Positions 8,533-17,689 are shown, numbered from the stretch's first letter. The stretch: 64,000 nucleotides of DNA from CAXXOK01 sp035353615 (GCA_035353615.1 DAOPZY010000001.1:185169-249168), one strand, 5' to 3'. Notes: generated by a model not told the origin, from the sequence alone. Translations and numbers: made by a program.

Positions 8533-9702
8533 CTATTTAGCGATCGAATCAGTTTCCGGCAACTGCACCAAATCGCTCTGCCCGATTCCCAGCACTTCCG
8601 TCGCCTTCCGGGGTTTGGCGGTATCGCTCTTGCTGTTGCCTACGCGGATAATCTGCTGGCCCATAAAGATCATAGTAGCGCTTTGCCCGCCGTCCAGATT
8701 CAGCGCCTCCACCGCGCCCAGCGCCTGCATATGCGCCGCCAGATGGGTTGTGGACCAACCGCGGCTTTCATCCTGCCGCCCTTCCACCATAATGGCCACA
8801 TAATGCCCCGGCGTTATCATCCCGATGGCGGTTCGCGGCGCTCTTTCCCACCCGTAACGCTTAAAATCGTTGCTGTTCAGAACCCCTTCATGCACTAGCA
8901 CCGGGCCAAAGGCAAGCAGATCGTAGGCGCCCATCGCCACATAATCGTCAATGGTATGTTCGTTACGGCCAAAGGCGAGCATGGCGCCATCCGGCAACAG
9001 GGCCAGATTATCCAGATTGGGGTACTTGGTCGCCTTCTTAGTAAAGGTTTTATCCGATATGACTGTGCCGTTACGGATCAACAGCCCCGCGGTGGCCTTC
9101 CAGCCCAGCCGCAAATGCGCAAAATCGCCGTTGATGGCAAACACCACATGGTTTTTTTGTGCAATCACCGTTTGATGCGCGCTTTTATGCACAATATCCG
9201 TATCGTCGTAAGCGAACATGTGAAACAGCGTATCGTTGCGGGCGTAAATCTGCGCCTCAACCCAGACCACCTTCGGCGATGTATCCGCGTGGCGGGTAAT
9301 ATGGATTTGCAGCGACTGGCTCCAATAGTGATAACTGCCCGTTTCCTTGTCGCTGATGAAATATTCTCCTTCGGTCGCGTATCCATCGCTGTCCAGCGTC
9401 AGCCCGGCGGGCGCGTCTGCGGGGAGCACTGCCGGCGTCGGCTCCGGCGCGGGCGTGCTCAGCGCGTCCGGATCAGCAGTCACATCCAGATCAGCGCTCG
9501 CGTCTGTTTGCGTTGTCGTTTCCGAATTGGCGGTCGCGTCTGGCTGCGTGGTCGCATCCGGATCGGCGGTCACGTCCGCCTGCGCGGTTGTGGGTTTCGC
9601 GCCGGCGGTTACGGTTTCCGCCGCGTATGCGCCGCAAGCGAATAAAACCATGCAAGCCGCCAGTATTGTTGCAAGCGCGCGGAAAAGCTTACGAACGGTC
9701 AT
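8533..9702 (-). CDS. Secreted phosphodiester glycosidase (NAGPA-like) family protein
   Basis: The start is the ATG at 9702, nine bases after AGGAGG; the ATG at 9711 would overlap that site. The 389-residue protein starts with a signal peptide (TVRKLFRALATILAACMVLFACGAYA). An Asp/Ala/Thr-rich linker follows to about residue 90 (degenerate ATADPDAT repeats) and probably spans the cell wall. The rest matches the phosphodiester glycosidase / DUF2233 family: FAINGDFAHLRLG, a GLLIRNGTVISD strand, RAPRTAIGM, and the hallmark LNLDGGQSATMIF near the C-terminus. Relatives of human NAGPA cleave phosphodiester-linked sugars. In bacteria an exopolysaccharide or wall substrate is likely, but nothing here shows which. 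Confidence 0.85.
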   Translation of the reverse strand: MTVRKLFRALATILAACMVLFACGAYAAETVTAGAKPTTAQADVTADPDATTQPDATANSETTTQTDASADLDVTADPDALSTPAPEPTPAVLPADAPAGLTLDSDGYATEGEYFISDKETGSYHYWSQSLQIHITRHADTSPKVVWVEAQIYARNDTLFHMFAYDDTDIVHKSAHQTVIAQKNHVVFAINGDFAHLRLGWKATAGLLIRNGTVISDKTFTKKATKYPNLDNLALLPDGAMLAFGRNEHTIDDYVAMGAYDLLAFGPVLVHEGVLNSNDFKRYGWERAPRTAIGMITPGHYVAIMVEGRQDESRGWSTTHLAAHMQALGAVEALNLDGGQSATMIFMGQQIIRVGNSKSDTAKPRKATEVLGIGQSDLVQLPETDSIAK

Positions 9703-9838
9703 TGGACACATCCTCCTACCTCAACCATACAAAATCCGATGCCTGCGCAGTCGGTTGCCCGCCTACCCCTTCAAGCGAAAGGAAGCGATTTTCCGCATAC
9801 AACAGCATCCCCGTTTCGGTTGTTTTGCCTGTGCGGAG

Positions 9839-9868
9839 AAGCTCAGGCACGTATTTTCGCCTGAGCTT
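9839..9868 (-). other. Stem-loop downstream of rsmH, possible terminator
   Basis: A 10-bp perfect stem (9839-9848 with 9859-9868) lies 30 bases past the rsmH stop. It has no clear U-tract on either strand, so termination is uncertain. Confidence 0.4.
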
Positions 9869-9898
9869 AAACAATGGGTACCGCGTCCGCTTGAAGCA

Positions 9899-10840
9899 TT
9901 ACCTCCGCTCAAAAACCCTGAGTTTCGCGCTTCTAGCCCGCGGGTTCTGCTCGGTTTCCGCTTCGGTTGGCGGAATGGCGCCGCCGCCTAACGCCTTTCC
10001 CAACGGCAGTTTGCCGCAGGTGCAAATGGGCGCTTTCGGCGGGCATGTGCAGGGGTATTGAAGCGAGCGGAAGGTGTTTTTCACAATCCGATCCTCCAGC
10101 GAATGGAAGGTAATCACCAGCAGGCGGCCTTCCGGGGCCAGAAACTCCGCAATGTCCCGCAGCGCGGTTTCCAGCGGAGCCAATTCGTCATTCAGCGCGA
10201 TGCGCACTGCCTGAAACGTGCGCCGCGCCGGGTGACCGTCCTCCTTGCGGCGCACCGCTTTGGGGATGGCCGCATCCACCACGGCCACCAAATCCTGCGT
10301 GGTGGCAATCGGCTTTTCTCTGCGCTTTTCATCAAAAATCTGCGCAATGCGCGCCGCCCATTTTTCTTCCCCATACTCAGTCAGGATTCTTCGAAACTCC
10401 TGCACGTTGATCTGCGCCAGATATTCGGCGGCCGTCGGCCCTCGGGACGCGTCCATCCGCATATCCAAAGGCGCGTCCTCATGGTAGCTGAAGCCGCGCG
10501 ACGCGTTATCCAACTGGTAACTGCTCACGCCCAAATCCAGCAGCGCACCGGTAAGCGGCGGCGCGCCGGCCTCGCGGAGCAGCGCCTTCGCCTCGTGAAA
10601 ATTACCGTGCAGCGCACGGAAGCCCGGGAAGCGGTTGAGCCGCTCGCTCGCGGCGCGGATGGCTTCCGGATCGCGGTCAATGCCGTAAAGCGTTGCCTCG
10701 CCTCCGGCGGCGTTCAGGATGCCTTCGCTGTGGCCCCCGCCGCCCAACGTGCCGTCCAAATAAACGCCACCCGCGCAAGGGCGCATCCAGAGTATCACTT
10801 CGTGAAATAATACCGGCTGATGGAGAAATGCTTGCGGCAT
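9899..10840 (-). CDS. rsmH: 16S rRNA (cytosine1402-N4)-methyltransferase RsmH
   Basis: RsmH (MraW) adds the N4-methyl group to C1402 of 16S rRNA using SAM. The 313-residue protein begins HQPVLFHEVILWM and carries the SAM site DGTLGGGGHSEGIL. It also has the family motif LLDLGVSSYQLD and a C-terminal ITFHSLEDRIVKNTF block. The start ATG at 10840 has AAAGGAAG upstream. In most Firmicutes rsmH sits in the mraZ-rsmH-ftsL-pbp division cluster. Here neither mraZ, ftsL nor a penicillin-binding protein gene is next to it, so the gene has moved out of that cluster. Confidence 0.96.
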   Translation of the reverse strand: MPQAFLHQPVLFHEVILWMRPCAGGVYLDGTLGGGGHSEGILNAAGGEATLYGIDRDPEAIRAASERLNRFPGFRALHGNFHEAKALLREAGAPPLTGALLDLGVSSYQLDNASRGFSYHEDAPLDMRMDASRGPTAAEYLAQINVQEFRRILTEYGEEKWAARIAQIFDEKRREKPIATTQDLVAVVDAAIPKAVRRKEDGHPARRTFQAVRIALNDELAPLETALRDIAEFLAPEGRLLVITFHSLEDRIVKNTFRSLQYPCTCPPKAPICTCGKLPLGKALGGGAIPPTEAETEQNPRARSAKLRVFERR

Positions 10841-11453
10841 AACTTCCTTTCATGGGCTACCGTCGCCTTCCAATCGGATTTTTACAGGGCGGGGATTCGG
10901 GCAAACTTCTTCGCAAACCCAAAAGCCTCAGCGCATCCGTGTCCGTTTCAGGCTTCCTGCCAAGCATATGCTCATAAGGCGCAGGGAGCGGTTGTCCATT
11001 TCCTTTCTATAACCCGGAAAGCCGGGCGTTTTGACCTTTGGAGGTTTCGACGCACGCACCGCCAAAACCTGCCGGAACCTCGGTCCGGCGCTTCTGTTTA
11101 CAAATGGAAAGCGGCCCGACAGAGGGTTCGGGCCGCAAAGAGGCAATTGCTCTGCATGGATGGACGGGGTTTCGCTGTGCAATGCGTTTTGCCTGAAATG
11201 GCCGGGGCCTTGCGCGAGCGCGGGGCAACCCTTTGTGGGTTGCCCCGGTCAGCTGCTTAGGAACTGCAATGCGCTGTGCCGCTTGCCTTAACGCCCCGCA
11301 GGCCGTTCGTTCGCTTCGCTTTGCAGGCTACGGCTCAGGTTTTGAGGCTCCGCCCCTGCCCTCGGCAGAGGTTTCATCCCTACGCCCTGACAAGCGCTTA
11401 ACTCTTGGCCCGGTTTGGCTTCGGAGAGGGGTGAATCGGAAATGGTGCAAAGG
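10841..11453. other. Gene-poor interval between rsmH and valS
   Basis: About 610 bases hold no convincing gene. There is a strong hairpin at 11112-11136 (GCGGCCCGA paired with TCGGGCCGC), followed on the minus strand by TTTCC; it could terminate valS readthrough. The right part (about 11270-11435) is a dispersed repeat copy. Confidence 0.5.
11270..11435. repeat. Dispersed intergenic repeat, copy 2
   Basis: Order of shared blocks: CCGCAGGCCGTTCG, CTTTGCAGGCTACGGC, TTTTGAGGCTCCGCCCCTGC, CCCTGACAAGCGCTTAACTC, then CCCGGTTTGGCTTCGGAGAGGGG. The same order is recognisable at 55920-56065 (CTGCGGGCTGTTCG, TTGGCTACACGCTGCGGC, TTGAGGTTCCACCCC, CGACAAGGGCTTCGCCCTTG). Confidence 0.55.
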
Positions 11454-14108
11454 TTATGCGTTCGCCTTCAACTCCGCAATGCGCTGTTCCAGCGAGGTAA
11501 GCATCCCCTGATTGGTCGCAAGCTTCTGCTGCTCCTGCTCCACAAGCGCTGGCGGCGCTTTGCCGGTAAACCCGGGGTTGTTCAGCCGAGCCTGAGCGCG
11601 GGTGATTTCATTTTCCAAAGCCGCGCGTTCTTTTTCAAGACGGGCAATTTCTTTTTCAAAATCCACCAGTTCCCCAAGCGGGATGCGGATTTCCGCCGAG
11701 GCGCACACTGCGCTGACGGTTTTCTCCGCGCTAAGGTCGCCTTTTTTGCCAACGGTTACGGTACTTGCACCCGCAAGACGTTGCAGGTACGGCTCCGCGC
11801 CTGCCATCGCATCTTCCCAACCCGCTTCCGGCAGCAGGGTCACATGGGTGCGTTTGCTGGGCTGCACCTTCATCTCGGCGCGCAGGTTCCGGATGGTGCG
11901 GATCACCTCCATCAGGCCCTCCATTTTAGCCTCTTCCTTTTCAAAGGTAAAGGCATTGTTCACTTCGGGCCATTTCGCGAGGATCAGCATGCCCTGCGCT
12001 TCCGGCAAGTGCTGGTAAACCTCCTCCGTCAGGTAGGGCATAAACGGATGCAGCAGCTTCAGCAGGTTTTCCAGCACCGTATACAACACGGCGCGCACGT
12101 TGCGCTTCGCCGCCTCGTCCTCGCCGGTCAGGCGGCTTTTGGAAAGCTCAATGTACCAATCGCAAAACTCGTTCCATGTAAACTCATAAATCCGGTTGGC
12201 GGAAAGGCCGAAATCCCCATCCTCCATATGGTCGCTCACTTCGGCGACTGTTTTTTGCAACCGGGACAGAATCCACTGATCCGGAAGGGTCAACTGGGCG
12301 GGATCAATGGTTTCATGGGTTTGCATGTTCATCAGCACAAAGCGGCTGGCGTTCCACACCTTGTTGGCAAAGTTACGGGCCGCCTCCACTTTTTCGGTGG
12401 AAAAGCGGGTGTCGTTGCCGGGGCTGATACCCATCGCCAGCGAAAAGCGCAACGCGTCCGCGCCATAGCTGTCGATCACTTCCAACGGGTCCACACCGTT
12501 GCCAAGGCTCTTGGACATCTTGCGCCCCTGAGCGTCGCGCACCAGCCCATGAATCAGCACCGTATCAAACGGGGTTTGCCCCATTTGCTCAATGCCGCTG
12601 AAAATCATCCGCGCCACCCAGAAGAAAATGATATCATAACCCGTCACCAGCATATTGGTGGGGTAGAAATACTTCAAATCTTCCGTTTGGTGCGGCCAGC
12701 CAAGGGTGCTGAACGGCCACAGCGCGGAGGAGAACCACGTGTCCAGCACATCCTCATCCTGACGCAAATGCGTGCCGCCGCATTTGGGGCATGTTTCCGG
12801 GGCCGATTTGGCAACGGTCATTTCACCGCAGTCCGCGCAATACCACGCGGGAATCCGATGCCCCCACCAAAGCTGACGACTGATGCACCAGTCGCGGATG
12901 TTCTCCATCCAGTTAAAATACACCTTGGCAAACCGTTCCGGTAAAAACTTCGTTTCACCGTTTCGCACCACTTCAATGGCCGGCTTGGCCAGCGGTTCCA
13001 TTTTCACAAACCACTGCAGGCTGGTCACCGGGTCCACCGTCGTATGGCAGCGGTAGCAGGTGCCCACGTTATGGGTGTAATCCTCCGCCTTCACAAGGTA
13101 GCCCTGCGCTTCCAGTTCCTTCACAATCAGCTTGCGGCATTCATATTCGTGTACGCCCTCATACTTGCCGGCGTTCGCGTTCATGGTTCCGTCGTCGTTG
13201 GTTACGCGGATAATCTCCAAGTGATGGCGCATCGCCACCTCAAAGTCGTTGGGGTCGTGCGCCGGCGTAATTTTCACCGCGCCCGTGCCAAACGCCATAT
13301 CCACATAGTCATCCGCCACAACGGGGATCGGCTTATTCACGATTGGCAGCATCACCATTTTGCCAACAAGGTCCCGGTACCGTTCGTCATTGGGGTTTAC
13401 CGCCACAGCCGTGTCGCCCAGCATAGTTTCCGGGCGGGTTGTCGCCACCGTCACGCCCTTGCCGCCATCCACGGCGGGGTAATGGATGTGCCACAGATGG
13501 CTGTGCTGCTCCTCATACTCCACCTCGGCGTCGGAAAGCGCCGTTTTGCACACAGGGCACCAGTTGATGATGCGGTTGCCCCGGTAGATCAGCCCTTTTT
13601 GATAAAGGTTGACAAACACCTCGCGCACCGCTTCGTTGCAGCCCTCGTCCATGGTAAAGCGTTCCCGGCTCCAATCGCAGCTTGCGCCCAAACGGCGTTG
13701 CTGGCGGTTAATCCGGCCGCCGTATTCGGCCTTCCATTCCCAAGCGCGCTCCAAAAACGCCTCGCGGCCAATCTGCTCCTTGGTGAGGCCTTCCTTTTTC
13801 ATTTGCTCCACAATTTTTACTTCCGTCGCAATGGAGGCGTGGTCGGTGCCGGGCAGCCACAGGGTGGGGTCCCCCTTCATGCGGTGGTAGCGAATCGGCG
13901 CGTCCTGCAACAAACAATCCATCGCATGCCCCATATGGAGCTGGCCGGTAATGTTGGGCGGCGGCATCACAATCGTGTAGGGCTTCTTCCCTTCCACGCG
14001 CTTGGCTACAAACGCGCCGGAATCCTCCCACATCTGGTAGAGCCTGTCCTCAATTTCCTTGGGGTTGTACACCTTATCCATTTCAAATTCCTTGGGAGTT
14101 TCGCTCAT
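11454..14108 (-). CDS. valS: Valyl-tRNA synthetase
   Basis: ValS charges tRNA-Val and edits mischarged threonine. The 884-residue protein has the normal length for the bacterial enzyme. The class I signatures are visible: NITGQLHMGHAMD (HIGH motif) near the N-terminus and GRKMSKSLGNGVDP (KMSKS) past the middle. A CP1 editing insertion lies between, with zinc-type Cys pairs (CPVCKT, CYRCH, CADCGE, CPKCG). The C-terminal tail (EKEIARLEKERAALENEI onward) is the tRNA-contacting coiled coil. The gene is preceded by a T-box leader, so uncharged tRNA-Val should control its transcription. Confidence 0.97.
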   Translation of the reverse strand: MSETPKEFEMDKVYNPKEIEDRLYQMWEDSGAFVAKRVEGKKPYTIVMPPPNITGQLHMGHAMDCLLQDAPIRYHRMKGDPTLWLPGTDHASIATEVKIVEQMKKEGLTKEQIGREAFLERAWEWKAEYGGRINRQQRRLGASCDWSRERFTMDEGCNEAVREVFVNLYQKGLIYRGNRIINWCPVCKTALSDAEVEYEEQHSHLWHIHYPAVDGGKGVTVATTRPETMLGDTAVAVNPNDERYRDLVGKMVMLPIVNKPIPVVADDYVDMAFGTGAVKITPAHDPNDFEVAMRHHLEIIRVTNDDGTMNANAGKYEGVHEYECRKLIVKELEAQGYLVKAEDYTHNVGTCYRCHTTVDPVTSLQWFVKMEPLAKPAIEVVRNGETKFLPERFAKVYFNWMENIRDWCISRQLWWGHRIPAWYCADCGEMTVAKSAPETCPKCGGTHLRQDEDVLDTWFSSALWPFSTLGWPHQTEDLKYFYPTNMLVTGYDIIFFWVARMIFSGIEQMGQTPFDTVLIHGLVRDAQGRKMSKSLGNGVDPLEVIDSYGADALRFSLAMGISPGNDTRFSTEKVEAARNFANKVWNASRFVLMNMQTHETIDPAQLTLPDQWILSRLQKTVAEVSDHMEDGDFGLSANRIYEFTWNEFCDWYIELSKSRLTGEDEAAKRNVRAVLYTVLENLLKLLHPFMPYLTEEVYQHLPEAQGMLILAKWPEVNNAFTFEKEEAKMEGLMEVIRTIRNLRAEMKVQPSKRTHVTLLPEAGWEDAMAGAEPYLQRLAGASTVTVGKKGDLSAEKTVSAVCASAEIRIPLGELVDFEKEIARLEKERAALENEITRAQARLNNPGFTGKAPPALVEQEQQKLATNQGMLTSLEQRIAELKANA

Positions 14109-14227
14109 TGAGATTCGCCTTCCCTTTCCAACCGGTCGTTTGCTTCTTGGGCGGGCTTCTTAGCGTATGCGCGCGCCCTGTGCGAGCGCGTTTTTACCCC
14201 CGGCGCTTCCGTGAAGCCGGTCTGCCG

Positions 14228-14500
14228 CCCATACCCTGAAAATAAACAAAGAGCCGCCTCGTCCGAAGGACGGAGCAGCTCCGTGGTACCACCTTGTTTT
14301 GCGGCATGGTATGCCGCCTTTGAGCGCTTTATCGGGCGCACCCGGCAAAACTAGGCTCGCGCCGCCAATGGGGCACGGGCTTCATGTTGCGCCTTTGCGG
14401 GCGACCTTCCGCGTTTCCAGCCATCCGAACAGCCTTCCAGCCGATGGGCCGTTCTCTCTGTGGGGCGGATCGCGTACTCCTCCCGGTCGTCAGGCGAATA
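14228..14500 (-). promoter_or_regulatory. T-box leader of valS, GUC specifier
   Basis: Read on the minus strand, the leader shows the T-box AAGGTGGTACCACGG (14281-14295) just before the terminator/antiterminator region. Upstream is a Stem I-like region with GGAGGAGTACGCG and AGAGAGAACGGCC ... GGCTGGAA. The specifier loop reads GGAAGGTCGCC, with a GUC valine codon at 14403-14405. The bulge NCCA-pairing core (TGG before TACC) is intact. Codon identity and downstream gene agree. The 5' end is not fixed, and the leader may be transcribed from the rpmF operon or from a promoter I could not identify. Confidence 0.85.
14248..14283 (-). terminator. T-box regulated terminator hairpin
   Basis: On the minus strand GAGCTGCTCCGTCC, a TTCG loop and GGACGAGGCGGCTC form a 14-bp stem with G-U pairs, followed by TTTGTTTATTTT. 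The ascending arm overlaps the sequence that would pair with the T-box in the antiterminator. Confidence 0.85.
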
Positions 14501-14547
14501 CTCGTAGAGGCCGCGCTGGCGGCCTCCACGAATGAATCGGTAAACGC

Positions 14548-14745
14548 TTACGCGTTCGCCTTTTTGTCTTCCGTCATATCGATGACCTGCTTGCCGTTGT
14601 AATAACCGCAGTGCTTGCACACGCGATGCGAAAGCTTCTTCTGGTGGCACTGCGGGCATTCGACAATGCCGGGCAGGGTCAGCTTCCAGTTGGCACGACG
14701 GCTACGGCCGCGGGCACGGGAAATTTTTCCTTTCGGAAGAGCCAT
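14548..14745 (-). CDS. rpmF: 50S ribosomal protein L32
   Basis: A 65-residue basic protein of the large ribosomal subunit. It begins ALPKGKISRARGRSRRANWKL, the conserved L32 N-terminus, followed by a zinc ribbon with CPQCH and CKHCGYY. It therefore belongs to the four-cysteine, zinc-dependent form. The gene follows the YceD-family gene by three bases, the usual yceD-rpmF pair. The valS T-box leader begins shortly after its stop. Confidence 0.96.
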   Translation of the reverse strand: MALPKGKISRARGRSRRANWKLTLPGIVECPQCHQKKLSHRVCKHCGYYNGKQVIDMTEDKKANA

Positions 14746-14748
14746 GGT

Positions 14749-15258
14749 CTACACCTCCTCATCCTTTGTCAGCAAGCGCTGCAATGCTTCAAAAGGACGC
14801 TGTGTCGGCGATTCCTCTTCGCACGAGCTCTTGGAAATATCCTGCTTGAACGCCTGATAAGCCTCGTTCCCCTCGCAGTTTTCATCGCAGAGAAAACGCA
14901 TGGGGAGGTTGAGCATGATAAGCGTCAGCGTGAATTGATCCAGGGCTACCTTGCCGCCTTCGTACTGGAAAGCGTCGTCGGTCAACTCATTGGCGTCCCT
15001 GCGGAACATTTCGTCAAACGGAAAGTTCATCGCAACGTTCACAGGGGTCAGGCACATGGCGCATAAGGCGTGTGCTGTGGTCGTCAGCTCGCCTTGCAGG
15101 CGGATTGCTCCGTCCATCGCGCTGTAATGGCCCGCCATGGAAACCGTGTCGAAGGTAACCGTTTCTCCAATCACATCCTGAGGCGGCACCGCGACCTCCG
15201 CCGTAAACGGAAACTCCGTTCCCGGTGAGAGCAGGGCCTTTGATACATCCAGCTCCAT
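14749..15258 (-). CDS. YceD/DUF177 family protein
   Basis: This 169-residue protein belongs to the YceD (YlbN) family, nearly always found next to rpmF and linked to 23S rRNA and ribosome biogenesis in bacteria and plastids. The start is the ATG at 15258 behind GAGGAGGAAC; the upstream frame has no site. A central CAMCLTPV pair and a later CDENCEG pair give a possible metal site. DQFTLTLIMLNLPMRFLC precedes the second pair, the family's usual C-terminal block. Cotranscription with rpmF is implied by the three-base gap. Confidence 0.88.
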   Translation of the reverse strand: MELDVSKALLSPGTEFPFTAEVAVPPQDVIGETVTFDTVSMAGHYSAMDGAIRLQGELTTTAHALCAMCLTPVNVAMNFPFDEMFRRDANELTDDAFQYEGGKVALDQFTLTLIMLNLPMRFLCDENCEGNEAYQAFKQDISKSSCEEESPTQRPFEALQRLLTKDEEV

Positions 15259-15404
15259 AGGTTCCTCCTCAAACGTGACCAAGTTGTATTATAAGCCTTG
15301 TTTGCCCGGTTGTCAATTGGAATTTTCTGCGCTGCGGGCCATCCAAACTCCGCCTTTTCGGCGCTCACACGCGGCGCTCCCGGCGCGGCCCACACTTTTG
15401 AGCG

Positions 15405-16610
15405 TCAGTCCACGATGGGCTTGCCCTGAACAATCGCCACGGTATCGTGGGCGATGACCATTTCTTCATCGGTGGGGATTACGCAGACTTTGACCAGGCT
15501 GTCGTCGGTGGAAATAATCGCCTCGTCGCGCGTATTATTTTTCGCGGGATCCAGCTTGGCGCCCATGTAATCAAAATCCTTCATCACCATGGCGCGCAGG
15601 TTGCGGTTGTTTTCCCCGATGCCGGCGGTAAACACGATCGCGTCCACGCCATTCATTTCGGCCGCGTAAGCGCCGATGTACTTGCGAATGCCCCACACCA
15701 GCATATCCCGGGCGATAATCGCGCGCTCGTCGCCGCCGTCCGCCGCCGCGTCAATATCGCGCATGTCGCTGGAGATGCCGCTGATGCCCAGAAGTCCGCT
15801 CTTTTTATTGAGCAGGGAAAGCACCTCGTCCACGTTCATGTGCTCGTTATTGGCAATGTACTGCACCACCGCAGGGTCCAAGCTGCCGGAACGGGTGCCC
15901 ATCAGCACGCCTTCCAAAGGCGAAATGCCCATGCTGGTATCCAGGCACTTGCCGTTGAGCACGGCCGCAAGGCTGGAGCCGTTGCCCAGATGGCAGGTGA
16001 TGATGCGGCTGTGGTCGCGGTCCAGCCCCAAAAATTCGCAAACCCGCTTGCTCACGTAGCGGTGGCTGGTGCCGTGGAAGCCGTAGCGGCGCACGTGCAG
16101 CTTCTGGTAGTATTCCATCGGCACGCCGTACAGGTAGGATTTTTTGGGCATCGTCTGGTGGAAAGCGGTATCGAACACCGCGACGTTCGGGGTGTTGGGC
16201 ATCACCTTTTCGCAGGCTTCAATGCCCATCAGGTTGGCGGGGTTGTGAAGCGGGCCCAGCGGGATGTTGTCGCGGATCGCGTCCTTCACTTCCTGATTGA
16301 TCAGGACGCTGGCGGTGAAGCGCTCGCCGCCGTGCAGCACGCGGTGGCCGACGGCGCTGATCTCATCCATGCTTTTGACCGCGCCCTTATCGGGGTCGGT
16401 CAGGCCCTTGAGCATCCACTGGATGCCCTCGGTGTGCGTTTTCATGGGAGCGACGGCGTCAAAAACCTTGTCGCCCACTTTTTGGTTGATATGGCTGCCC
16501 TCGATCCCGATCCGCTCGACCAGGCCCTTGGCCAGCAGCTTTTCGCCGTTCATATCGATCAGCTGGTATTTCAGGGAGGAAGAACCTGCGTTGAGAATTA
16601 GAACTTTCAT
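15405..16610 (-). CDS. ackA: Acetate kinase
   Basis: AckA transfers phosphate from acetyl phosphate to ADP, giving acetate and ATP, the substrate-level phosphorylation step of acetogenic fermentation. The 401-residue protein opens with LILNAGSSSLKYQLID (phosphate 1 loop). It has VAVFDTAFHQTMP, then HLGNGSSLAAVLNGKCLDTS, and VFTAGIGENN near the C-terminus, all standard for the ASKHA acetokinase fold. AAGGAG precedes the ATG. It lies 13 bases after pta, so the two form a pta-ackA operon. The yceD-rpmF pair follows after about 150 bases. Confidence 0.98.
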   Translation of the reverse strand: MKVLILNAGSSSLKYQLIDMNGEKLLAKGLVERIGIEGSHINQKVGDKVFDAVAPMKTHTEGIQWMLKGLTDPDKGAVKSMDEISAVGHRVLHGGERFTASVLINQEVKDAIRDNIPLGPLHNPANLMGIEACEKVMPNTPNVAVFDTAFHQTMPKKSYLYGVPMEYYQKLHVRRYGFHGTSHRYVSKRVCEFLGLDRDHSRIITCHLGNGSSLAAVLNGKCLDTSMGISPLEGVLMGTRSGSLDPAVVQYIANNEHMNVDEVLSLLNKKSGLLGISGISSDMRDIDAAADGGDERAIIARDMLVWGIRKYIGAYAAEMNGVDAIVFTAGIGENNRNLRAMVMKDFDYMGAKLDPAKNNTRDEAIISTDDSLVKVCVIPTDEEMVIAHDTVAIVQGKPIVD

Positions 16611-16623
16611 TCGATGCTACTCC

Positions 16624-17622
16624 TTACGCTTGCGCCTTCACGGCGGTAATGGCAACCACGCCTACGATATCCTCCACCGAGCAGCCGCGGCTCAGGTCGT
16701 TGACCGGTTTGGCCAACCCCTGCACAATTGGGCCGACAGCCGAAGCGCCCGCAAAACGCTGCACCAGCTTGTAGCCGATGTTGCCCGCCTGCAAATCGGG
16801 GAAAATGAGCACGTTGGCATGCCCCGCCACGGTGCTGCCGGGCGCTTTGAGCGCGCCGACGCTTGCCACCAGCGCGGCGTCCGCCTGCAATTCGCCGTCG
16901 CAAACCAAGTCGGGCGCCAGCTCGTGAACCTTGGCCGTCGCCTGCTGAACCTTGGTAACATCGTCATGCTTGGCGCTGCCTTTGGTGGAGAAGGAAAGCA
17001 TGGCCACCTTGGGATCCATCCCGGTCAGCTGCTTGCCGGTCTGCGCGCTCGCAATAGCGATGGCGGCCAGCTCGTCCGCAGTAGGGTCGGGAATCACGGC
17101 GCAATCGCCAAAAATGAGTACGCCGTTGTCGCCGTACTGGTGATCCGGCACTTCCATGATAAAAGCACCGCTGACCACGCTGATGCCCGGCGCGGTTTTG
17201 ATAATCTGCAGCGCGGGGCGAAGCACGTTGCCCGTGGAGTTGATCGCGCCGGCCACCATGCCGTCCGCATCGCCGGATTTGACCATCAGCGCGCCGTAAT
17301 AGAGGGTATCGCCAGTCGCCAGCTCGTGGGCCTGCTCGGGGGTCATGCCCTTGGCCTTGCGCAGCTCGTACAAAAGGCTCGCGTAGGCTTCGGTTTTTGC
17401 GCTGGTTTTGGGATCAATCAACTCGACGCCGGTCAGATCGGTGTTCACCTGCTTGGCGACAGCGGCGATCTCCTCGGTGTTGCCCAACAGCGTAACACGG
17501 GCAATGCCCTGATCCGCGATCTGGCGGGCGGCCTGCACGGTACGCGGCTCGGAACCTTCTGCAAGAACGATGTGCTTCACGTTCTGCTTGGCTTTCGCTT
17601 TGATTTTGTCAATGACGGACAT
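16624..17622 (-). CDS. pta: Phosphate acetyltransferase
   Basis: Pta converts acetyl-CoA and phosphate to acetyl phosphate, the substrate of AckA. The start is the ATG at 17622 preceded by AAGGGAGG; the frame open to 17700 is not supported. The 332 residues match the short, Firmicute form without the DRTGG regulatory domain. Recognisable stretches are IVLAEGSEPRTVQAA at the N-terminus, YYGALMVKSGDADGMVAGA, and FPDLQAGNIGYKLVQR followed by GPIVQGLAKPVNDLSRGC. Confidence 0.97.
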   Translation of the reverse strand: MSVIDKIKAKAKQNVKHIVLAEGSEPRTVQAARQIADQGIARVTLLGNTEEIAAVAKQVNTDLTGVELIDPKTSAKTEAYASLLYELRKAKGMTPEQAHELATGDTLYYGALMVKSGDADGMVAGAINSTGNVLRPALQIIKTAPGISVVSGAFIMEVPDHQYGDNGVLIFGDCAVIPDPTADELAAIAIASAQTGKQLTGMDPKVAMLSFSTKGSAKHDDVTKVQQATAKVHELAPDLVCDGELQADAALVASVGALKAPGSTVAGHANVLIFPDLQAGNIGYKLVQRFAGASAVGPIVQGLAKPVNDLSRGCSVEDIVGVVAITAVKAQA

Positions 17623-17665
17623 GGCGGTTTCCTCCCTTATGTGATAGAATACATTCGGTATCCAT

Positions 17666-17689
17666 GTTGTATACAACCAATCTATTATA
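17666..17689 (-). promoter_or_regulatory. Candidate pta promoter -10 with adjacent palindrome
   Basis: TATAAT on the minus strand (17684-17689) lies about 60 bases upstream of pta, with a poor -35 region. The perfect 12-bp palindrome GTTGTATACAAC (17666-17677) covers the expected transcription start and could be an operator. The regulator is unknown. Confidence 0.45.

Noticed and set aside
11415..12944. A 509-codon reading frame on the plus strand across the valS 3' half
   Set aside because: It is antisense to valS with no motif or ribosome site.
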